Source: Kuschelorhynchus macadamiae
Taxonomy: Eukaryota; Arthropoda; Insecta; Coleoptera; Curculionidae
Direction: 5' to 3'
Assembly: GCA_030620095.1 (NCBI GenBank)
Contig: JAUTXW010000328.1
Span: forward strand, 310,001 to 374,000
Length of the DNA stretch: 64,000 nt
Part shown: piece by piece, positions 55,941 through 64,000 of the stretch
Position numbering within the stretch: position 1 is the stretch's first letter
Layout of the letters: each line of letters starts with the position of its first letter
Notes under the pieces: generated by a model
The model's input: only the letters and a program-made list of their open reading frames with translations
Databases searched by the model: none
Told to the model about the DNA's origin: nothing
Program-made: the position numbers and the translations under genes

Positions 55941-57152
55941 GAACAGTTTTGCGGCCTTATTCTGTTTTATTTGTTACTTAACCATGCCTACTTTCGACCA
56001 GTGTTGAAAATGAGTCCAGATTATATGCCCCCAGCTATCTTTATGATCCTCCCTTTGAGGTGGTAATCCGGGATAGAAGAGTTTGGTCGGATGGCGGGGT
56101 GTCTTTCCTTCATATTGGGTTGGTCTGGTGTTTACAAGCTGATCAAAGACCGACGAAGGAACTAGGGTTGGGGTTTATAGAGAGCGACCGAGGAGAAGTT
56201 TTTTGGCTACTGCAATGTGTGTGCTGGAAAATCGCAGAAAGGCTTATGTAGATCAGCGCATCTACATCTGCTCAGATAGCCAGGCAGCCCTAAAGGCACT
56301 TTAGTGTCCAAAGGTAACATCTAGACTGGTGTTGGAATGCCTAGACAAACTATGGGCGCTAGCTGAACGGAACACTGTCAAGTTGTTCTGGATTCCAAGC
56401 CATAGTGGGATCGAAAATAATGAGAAAACTGATGAGCTCGCAAGAATAGATTCATCAGAGGCCTTTACCTATCTATCTAAGTGTACAGTACGAGGCTGGG
56501 TTAACAAATGAGTCATGGATAGGGAGAAGGTCCATTGGCAAAGTAGACAGGTACATACACACAGCAAAACTTTTATTAAGGAAACTGATGCTGTACTTGC
56601 CAGAAATCTGTTTATTTTGAGTAGAAATAAGTTAGGAGCAATTACAGTCATCCTTACAGGACACATGGCGGTCAAGGACCATCTGAGTAAGTCAAGGGTA
56701 CACCCTGGTGATCTAACATGCAGATTCTGCGGTAGAAAAACTGATCGACCCAGAGGAAGTTCTGGACTTTACTGTTCTAGATCTGAGCAAATTTACCCAA
56801 AGCCTTAGGCTGGAAAGACTAACTTAAGTGTGGAGTGGTTGGCATAATAAGCTGTAAAACTTTAGTGCCATGGCTTGGGTTTTGGTCGGTATTCTGCGGA
56901 AGTCCGACACTATCAACTGGCGCCGTGTCATTAATGTCAGAAGAAAGATTTCCCACCTCTAGAAAAAAATGCCTCCTTCCTTCAGTCGTACATCTAATCA
57001 AATCATATATAATTGTTTTTCTTAAGTTTTAGTTAACTCTAGAATTTAGGTATAATTTATTTATTATTTTTATGAACAGTTAATTATTTTATTTCCTGCA
57101 ATTGGGTATTCAACCTAATCGAAATATAGAGCTTATTATTACTATTATTATT
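55941..57152 (+). mobile_element. 3' end of an RNase H-bearing LINE
   Basis: RNase H and zinc-knuckle remnants are followed by a ~330-bp AT-rich 3' region that ends in an (ATT)n-like tail (57130-57153). Only the last ~1.1 kb is present. Confidence 0.65.
56030..56830 (+). pseudogene. LINE RNase H and C-terminal zinc finger, decayed
   Basis: In broken frames: VCVLENRRKAYVDQRIYICS (56216-56276) and DSQAALKAL with the second catalytic Asp, then LVLECLDKLWALAERNTVKL and FWIPSHSGIENNEKTDELAR (56329-56448; normally GHSGIEGNE.AD). CTVRGW precedes NLFILSRNKLGAITVILTGH and VKDHLS (56605-56690), and a zinc finger CRFCGRKTD (56720-56746) whose HxxxxC half is lost to a frameshift. The YTDGS start of the domain is degraded near 56128. 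It is inactive. Confidence 0.7.
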
Positions 57153-57227
57153 AAACCAATCAACATGTCATTCCAAGATTTCAGTAAGCAAAATGTCACA
57201 AGGGTGAGCTATTTATTTCTGGCACCT

Positions 57228-57283
<56 letters not shown>

Positions 57284-57375
57284 ATTTATATAATTCACCT
57301 AAAGATTTGTCATCTCCAGCCTTACCCAAAGTACACTGAAAGATTTCAACGCTAAGTAAACTCAATACTCCCCAT

Positions 57376-57419
<44 letters not shown>

Positions 57420-57530
57420 TTATATATAATTTATATAATTTACCTAAAGATTTGTCATCTCCATTCTTACCCAAAGTACACTGCTACGTTTCATAGCTAA
57501 GTAAACTCCGTACTCCCCATGGAGGCTTTC
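57153..57530 (+). repeat. (TA)n microsatellites within a ~150-bp tandem duplication
   Basis: Two TA tracts (57231-57272 and 57379-57413) each continue into TTTATATATAATTTATATAA, CACCTAAAGATTTGTCATCT and TACCCAAAGTACACTG, and end ACTCCCCATGGA (57370-57381 and 57510-57524). The unit is ~150 bp and duplicated once. Confidence 0.85.
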
Positions 57531-57790
57531 TAAAATTAGCTAGACGATATCTGGAATCGTCAAAATGTTGACCGGCTTGGGTTGTTTGCTTTTTCAGACC
57601 ATGTTGTTATTGCAGAAATTGGATCTGAAAATTCAATTTTAAATCGAGAAGACGTTGCTTATATGGCAAATATTTCGTTTGGAAATTGTATTTCGTTATC
57701 GGCAAAAGGTTCGAATATGCGGCAAGATGGATATAAGAAAAAAATTAATACGGAAATTGCAATGATAACTTATATTTTAATTTAAATATG
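57520..57790 (+). repeat. dispersed repeat, also at 63.7 kb
   Basis: AAAATTAGCTAGACGATATC (57532), TTTGCTTTTTCAGACCATGT (57585) and GAAGACGTTGCTTATATGGC (57647) parallel AAAATTGGCTACGAGATATC (63772), TTTGCTTTCCCAGGCCATGT (63825) and GAAGTCGTTGCTTGCACGAC (63908). Non-coding, function unknown. Confidence 0.65.
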
Positions 57791-58155
57791 GTAAAGTAAA
57801 TCTGGTCCCTTAGGGATAGAATTTAACTCTTATTATGCACTAAGGAGATGAAAATATGGTTTTAGTGTAGAAGTAATTAACTTACTAAATACAGGGTGAA
57901 ATTAAATTATAAATTAGACAGCCAAAATAAACACGTAGAAAAAATGAACGACGACCAAAAAAAGCCATGACTTTATGACACGTAGAAAAAACACGATGAC
58001 CAAAAAAAAAGTCTTCGCGTCTGACCGACAAAGAATTTGTTTGCATACCTTGAGTGTTTTTAAATAAATTTGTTTGTCACAGTGGGCGTTGAAAGGCAGG
58101 GGGCGCCAGAAGGGCGTGGGGGGGAGGGGCATTCGCCTTCTTGCCTACGCCACTG
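57791..58155 (-). other. non-genic spacer with a hAT-like end
   Basis: The minus strand from about 58155 reads CAGTGGCGTAGGCAAGAAGG and then CCCCTCCCCCCCACG, a typical hAT-like terminus. A local direct repeat, ACACGTAGAAAAAA, lies at 57930 and 57979. No gene is seen. Confidence 0.4.
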
Positions 58156-59010
58156 TTCTTAATTTCGTCGGTCTGTCGGTTTGTCAGCTTATCGGTCTGT
58201 CTGTTCGCGTAATAGCTAAGAAACTACTTATCAGATTGACTTCATATTTGGGTAAAAAAATTAAGGTTCATATGGGGATGACCTGATATCTAACATTTTG
58301 GTAAACATCCAATATGACGAAATAAAATGGCGGCCTAGTGAAATGTTAAAAAATTATACAAAGCTACAAAACTACTTATCTAATTTGCCCCCAATTTTGC
58401 ACAAAAATCAAGTATTCCGTAGGAATGAACTGGCAAAATTTTGATACGAATCCAAGGTGGCAAAACATAATGGCGGTTTAATAAAACAGTTTAAAAATGA
58501 GCCTAAAAAACTACATATTATATTGATTTCAAATTTTCTGCAATATAGAGATAAACTGTGGTACGAATTCAAGATGGCGTGTCGTGAAAAAAATCACCCT
58601 TCCATGTTTTTACAGATCTTACGTTTTAGGGCCGCCAGATGCCCAAAACCGTGTTTTTTCAATTTCGTTATTCTCTGTCGGTCTGTCTGTCTCTCTAACA
58701 TTTCGCAATTACTTACACGACTAACTTCAAATTATGGTCAAAAATCAATAAAATGGGGATAACCTCGTAATATTTTGGCAATAATCCAATATGGCGAAAC
58801 AAAGTGGCGGCCCAGTCCTGGGCTAACAAACTAATAACGCAATATATCTCAATTTTTGCACGAAAATCAAATGTTACTTAGGAATGAACTGATATTTTGT
58901 TATGAATCCAAGATGTCAAAACTTAATAATATATTTAAAAAACCAGTCTGCAAAAATCGCTTATTAGATTGATTTTAAATTTTGTGCAAAAGTGTGATAA
59001 ATTCTGGAAC
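58156..59010 (-). repeat. GCCGCCATTTTG array H (inverted)
   Basis: The array reads on the minus strand: GTCGGTCTGTCGGTTTGTCA (58168-58187) and GGTCTGTCTGTTCGCG, then unit heads AAAATGGCGGCCTAGTG (58325), ATAATGGCGGTTTAATA (58468), CAAGATGGCGTGTCGTG (58570), a second GGTCTGTCTGTCTC tract (58680), and AACAAAGTGGCGGCCCAGT (58798). Non-coding; frames over it are accidental. Confidence 0.75.
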
Positions 59011-59929
59011 TATGGAGCTATGTGTGGTGCAATGTTACAAATTTGTAAGTGTTTCTTATCAGTAATTTTTATTCATTCAAAACTATTAGTTCCTTAATTT
59101 AAAAAAATACTAGATATAAAATAATAATGCATAGATTTTTTTTAGACGAATTAGACGACATAAATTTAAAATCTAACTTTTAAATCGAAAATGATCTACT
59201 GTTCAGAATAACAACTCCTGCAGCCTCAGAGAACTAATTGCAATGTTGCCGCGATGTTAAAAATTTGTCAATTTTAAAATGGCTATAACTTCAAAGCCAT
59301 TGGGAATATAGGATTTGCTTGTCTAAATTACCCGTAATTTTATCTGTTAAAATATTAAATGCCATTTTCTTGTCAAATGTATTATTTTTTCTAAATATAG
59401 TAGGGAAAAATCCTGTGATGGATAATAATTTTTTTGCCTTGGTCTACGTTTCAGGTCACGTAGATGCAAAAAAATTTGGTCGTGTGTGGAAATGTTTCTT
59501 ATAAATACTAAAGCTCAAATATTTTTCTAATTAATATTAAAGACATAAAAATTAAATCTAGCCCAAAGACGAATTAAATAGATTTTGATGTCATTTTAAT
59601 GTGACAGAGCAGTGAAAAAACATAATTAAAAAACGAGGAGGATTTATTGAACTTTTGTGGTTCCTTTCACATAATATCTAAATATGTATTTAGTAATAAA
59701 AACAGTAACTCTAAAATAAAGCGGTAAACTATTTTGAAGAATTGAAAGTATGTATTAATATTAAAAAATAAATTAAAATAAAACGTGCTTTTGGCTTAGT
59801 GGTTGTAAGTTAGAGATCACTGGCACTGGTTTTTTACCTGGCGATATCAACAGTTTTTTTAAATTAAAAATAGCCCTTTTAATTTAAAGAAATATAAAAT
59901 ATTAGATCTACATTACTTTTTAACAGGAG
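59011..59929. other. non-genic region
   Basis: AT-rich. No gene was recognised. Confidence 0.4.
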
Positions 59930-60840
59930 CTACATGTACGGAAACCGCGGACGCAGATGATTCTCACACTGGTAATTTCGACAACTGATACCGCTTTTAA
60001 TGATGCAGAAGGTATCATACCGTGTTAATATAATTGTATAAAGCGTTCTTTTCTAAAATTGTATATCTAATAGTGACAAAAGCATAAAAAATCATATTAA
60101 CCATATACCTAGCTATAAACAAAACAATTTTCAGAATGTTCCCAACACAAGTTAAAACTTTAACCCAAATATAAATTTCGTTCCCTAAAATCCGTAAAAT
60201 ACTGAAAATAGAAATTTTTCACCGAAACCAATTCTCAGGCACTCAAGTTTTTTAAACAGAACGGTGATTTTTGCTATTCATGTCCCTATAATTAGCTTTA
60301 CCTTCTAGCCCCTTTTTCCTGTAATCCAAAACCAAAAAAAAATCCCAAAAAGCCTTACCTGGCACGCACAAAAAAAAATCACAATTAAAAAAAAACTAGC
60401 TATGCTCTGCTAGAAGAGACTTATTACTACCAAAATTTATTTCGAAGAGTTCTAAAGAACATGGCTAATAAAGTATCACTCGTTGAAAAACAAAAATCAA
60501 TCGATATTTCTCCAGTGATTAGTATCTCTACGATACTGATAATCGACATTTGTACCGGACTACTAATATAGAATCGAAGAACATTGACTAACTACCTCTT
60601 AACCATTTGCGGAAAAAAAGATCCAATACTCAAAAAATATCGATACTTCAAAAACCACATCCGTCGTTTTTTCAGCTTAACGAGGGAGGAATTACAAGTA
60701 CCGTTCCCAAAAAAACCTCTGACGCGTAGAGGATTCTCACACTGGCAATTTCGAGAACTGATACCGTTTTTATGGATGCTGATTCCTAGTCCTGAAGGTT
60801 TAATTCTGTTTTAATATAATTGTATAAAGCGTTTTCTTTC
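59930..60840 (+). repeat. pair of ~110-bp direct repeats, 770 bp apart
   Basis: GATTCTCACACTGGTAATTT (59959-59978), GACAACTGATACCG and TTAATATAATTGTATAAAGC (60025-60044) recur as GATTCTCACACTGGCAATTT (60731-60750), GAGAACTGATACCG and TTAATATAATTGTATAAAGC (60811-60830). The intervening DNA has a 76-codon frame (60584-60814) without a known domain. Confidence 0.6.
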
Positions 60841-62770
60841 TTGACTTCTTACTGTAAAAACCTGTATTCGAAATAAAATTGTTTTTTAAAAACAAAGTTT
60901 AATTTTCAAAGTATTTAAGTTAAGTAAAAAAAAACAATAAATATAATATGGATAAAAAGAATAATTTTGATAAAGTGCCAAAAATATGCTGATGATCTAT
61001 GTTTCATCTTGAATTTTTTTATCAATTCTCAACTTTATTACTATTGTTGTTGTTACAGATTTTTTTGGCGGGTTTTGTATTATTCATAGCTGAGTAAATC
61101 AATTTATTATTTTTGTTAGTTTATAATATGGCCACGTTGATCTTACCTTTCCGAATCTAATGTTAAAATCCAGCCAAAATGTAATCACATTATTTAAGTT
61201 ATTGATATTACCTCAGAATCAAAAGTAATTCCTAATAGAAGATTCAACTAGAAGAACTGGGAAGACCAAATCTGGAAAATATATTTAAATTATACTCCTC
61301 TATAGAAATCATTAGAAAAAAAAATAGTGATTGTTCGTTTACTCAAGTAATAGTAAATTGGTCAAGGTTTGGTTACCATTCATGGTATATTAAAAATAAA
61401 CTTAAGTAGAGTCAGCTGATAACTCGGTCTTATGAAAAACCTTTAATATATATAACACAGTCTGAAATATTCATAATATTCAACTAAAACACATATTTCA
61501 ACTGTTAAAGATGTTTCATTACTCTTAAAAAATGTATGTGTCTAAGTCTTACCAACCTAACTTAACCTAACCTCTTCTTTACATGAGGGGAAACGTTTAT
61601 GTATAAAAAAACACTCGAGTTTGTCCTCAAAAAATGTGTAAAACAGTGGCTTTAGCTTTAAAATTTAAAAGTTATATAAATTAAGGTAAATTCGTTTTCA
61701 ACTTCGTACAAAGGTTAGTCGACTGGTTCGGTCAATCTCTTATTGGGATGGGTCTCTCAGGTGCATACAGGTCGCTGAGTCCACGGCCCTCTGAGTGGCA
61801 ACTTCTATAATTTTCCACATCAACTCAATAAGCCACGGACGAATCGTGAATTTCAAACGTTAGTTAACTCATTAAAAAATAAACAAATCAAGTTAACGGC
61901 ACCATAACTTGACTACTTAGTAATCACTAATCAGTGTAGTAGTGATATTAGTAATAATAGGATTAAGACAAGGTACTAGGTTGACTAAAAAATAAAAAAA
62001 GGATTCAAACATATCCTAAGACGAGGTTATGAAAAGTCAACGAGAATTAGATAAAATACTCACCCAAATGGTGTCAATTCACTTCATTCCATAAATCAAT
62101 TACAAAGATGACCAAAGATTTCCATGGAAATATAGAATGATGGGCTTAAAGGTCTACCCAGCCACAAAGGTATATCGAAAATAAAACAACGATTTTAGCT
62201 GATAGACACCTGAAGTGAATATAGCATCCTGTATTACCGACTGTACCTTTATATCGAAATTAAAGAAAAACCAATATACCACTTGAATGAGCCATTATAA
62301 CCAACTATTAACAACAAACCAGAGATAACATTAAACTGTCGCCAGAATAATATTTTAAACAGGAAACAATTAATAATTAATATATCTTTAAAGGAAACAC
62401 ACTGCTGCACCTATGAGACAGTGTTCCACTAATTCACATTCACAAAACTTAAAATGCGAAATTATTTCTAGCTATTTCTGAAATTCAAAATATTTAGGAA
62501 AATTATTGTCTGCAAGATATTCGCTTAAAAAATGAACAAAAATTAACATTTTAAAGGAATAATTGGATGGCGCCATCTGTGAGTCGATAGAACGCTCACC
62601 AATCCTGGCCGGATATTCTATGACGAATACTAAAGTTTTAATTTGAAACAGACATTCCCAATTCGTTGAAGGAAAAAACGTGTAACGAAACGTTATAACA
62701 TAATACAAATTTTTTTTTTAAAAAATTATACCGACTTCAAAAAAAAAATGCAATGCAAAAATAATATTTT
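60841..62770. other. mostly unique non-genic region
   Basis: No gene is recognised. A GC-richer patch lies at 61710-61800 (GGTCTCTCAGGTGCATACAG; TGAGTCCACGGCCC). TTGGATGGCGCCATCTGTGA (62564-62583) has a small palindrome, TGGCGCCA. The rest is AT-rich. Confidence 0.4.
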
Positions 62771-63021
62771 ATTTCACCTCTGTAAAGTCGGCGCCAAACT
62801 TATTCTTAATTACTTAATAACAAAAATATGTTTAACAAAAACATTTTTTTGTCCTTTTCGCAACTCAAAAAAAAATTGTTTCTTATTTTAACTAATTCAA
62901 AAAATCTGAACACGTAGCGAAGGGATCCTTGTATTGAGTGTTTTGATATCTAATACCACGAGTATAATGTCCTACTGTCTTTTAGTTTGGCGCCGACTTT
63001 ACAGGGTGAAATTTTTCAGGT
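62771..63021. mobile_element. short MITE with ~30-bp inverted repeats
   Basis: ATTTCACCTCTGTAAAGTCG with GCGCCAAACT (62771-62800) mirrors AGTTTGGCGCCGACTTTACA with GGGTGAAAT (62993-63021). The element is ~251 bp and AT-rich inside. A flanking AAAATATT-like symmetry (62760 and 63022) may belong to longer repeats. No protein; probably mobilised by an autonomous relative elsewhere. Confidence 0.75.
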
Positions 63022-63659
63022 AAAATAAAATATTAATTTTCAGTTTTCAGTGCATTTTTATTTTTTTTTTAAATTTTTATTTCATCCTTTTTTAGACATA
63101 TTTATACGAGTTTTATTGTAAAAGTCAAGTTTAACAAATAGCCACTACATATCATGTAACATCATTGTATAACGACATGTCTTATACAATATAAAATGGT
63201 GACATACATCTTTCTGATAGAATAGTGACCGCATTATTTACAATATAACATTGACAAAACAGTTCAAAAAGGCCTTTCTTGACATTTTTTTCAAATTCGA
63301 AAAGTTCAGTTTTGTAGTCTAAGCAAATATTTTGTGACTATCTTTAATGAATAAAGTAAAATAATTGTTTAAGTATAAAAATATTTGAAGTAAACGTACG
63401 GCTTTATATAATTTTTTTTTGTTGAAAACTTGATTAAAAACCTGATTAAATCAGGGTAGATTGCTAATTTTAGCAACATACCTACCAGTAGATTAAGATG
63501 ACCGTAAATTAATGTCGAATACAGTTATGTATTTTTTGTCAAGATCTAAGTTCCCTGGATTTTCTCGTATCTTCTTTATAATTTCATATATCCAATTTAA
63601 AGTATAAGCTATCCTCGTACTTACAAACGCAACAGCTTAAAACAAGAAATAAAGCCCGT
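63022..63659. other. non-genic region
   Basis: AT-rich. Nothing was recognised. Confidence 0.4.
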
Positions 63660-64000
63660 ATCTTTTTCTCGACCTAACTGTAGCGAAGGGATTCCTTAGC
63701 TCTGTGGGGGATAAAACTGCCTTCCAACTTGGAGTAAAGTTAGAAACGCCCGTGCCCTCAAGAGAATTTTTAAAATTGGCTACGAGATATCTGCACCAGT
63801 CACAGTTGTTGACCGTTCTGGATTATTTGCTTTCCCAGGCCATGTTCTTATTAGAGTCATCTCGAATCGAAATTCGATTTGAAATTTCAATCCTGTGACG
63901 TGCACAAGAAGTCGTTGCTTGCACGACAAATATTTCCTTTCGATTTATTCCGTATATTCGGTGGTATCACCTGGGTTCCCTGCTGAGTTTCGTATCGATA
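63660..64000 (+). repeat. dispersed repeat, second copy (runs off the window)
   Basis: A longer and GC-richer relative of 57520-57720. The 64-codon frame at 63704-63898 spans it. The repeat continues past the window end, so its full form is unknown. Confidence 0.6.

Noticed and set aside
57102..57419. Open frames rich in Tyr-Ile repeats
   Set aside because: They are translations of TA microsatellites.
61555..61580. Telomere-like repeat (CCTAACTTAACCTAACCT)
   Set aside because: It is only about three imperfect units and not the insect TTAGG array; interstitial chance is more likely.

Overview
The window is AT-rich eukaryotic DNA with spliceosomal-type introns, two nuclear-type tRNA genes without encoded CCA, and a dense mixture of decayed transposons of types common in insects: Tc1/mariner, IS630-like DDE, hAT-like and KRBA2/Ginger-type DNA transposons, plus several jockey/CR1- and I/R1-like non-LTR retrotransposons. 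An insect, perhaps a beetle, is the best guess; the sequence alone does not fix the species. No host protein-coding gene could be supported. The only intact genes I trust are tRNA-Ala(AGC) at 13321-13393 (minus) and tRNA-Asp(GUC) at 21145-21216 (plus).

Layout. 0.2-2.8 kb: a KRBA2-like integrase transposon with inverted termini and a candidate intron. 2.8-6.6 kb: a non-LTR retrotransposon inserted in an unusual repeat array. 8.0-9.4 kb: an IS630/Tc1-like transposase pseudogene. 9.5-10.25 kb: a large palindrome. 10.7-12.7 kb: a mariner-like element with ~130-bp inverted repeats and an in-frame 817-bp GT-AG intron. 13.75-14.45 kb: a hAT-like remnant. 16.1-17.9 kb: a mariner-like element whose ~430-bp inverted repeats contain the transposase start. 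22.0-23.1 kb: a second palindrome. 24.5-25.9 kb: a hAT-like remnant in the repeat array. 27.1-27.6 kb: a third palindrome. 33.0-34.9 kb: a non-LTR element. 36.9-42.25 kb: a tandem duplication, each copy holding an antisense reverse-transcriptase relic, a hammerhead-like motif and a repeat array. 42.9-43.7 kb: a deleted Tc1 element. 44.6-48.25 kb: a Tc1 element split by a 2.3-kb mariner-like element. 48.4-50.0 kb: a THAP-domain gene fragment split by a retrotransposon with a perfect 25-bp target duplication. 50.3-57.2 kb: an IS630-like copy and four further retrotransposon relics. 57.2-64 kb: microsatellites, another repeat array, small repeats and a short MITE.

The most distinctive signal is the array family found at eight sites (2.8, 5.9, 25.9, 27.8-29.4, 31.4, 38.3, 41.0 and 58.2 kb). 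It consists of degenerate ~125-140-bp units, each opening with GCCGCCATTTTGTTC and then GCCATNTTGAATTCGTACC, and often ends in a GACAGACAGACAG tract. It encodes no visible protein, resembles clustered YY1/PHO sites, and has repeatedly been a target for other insertions. The other strong signals are introns in three transposase genes, recurrent hammerhead-ribozyme-like motifs, and datable nested insertions.
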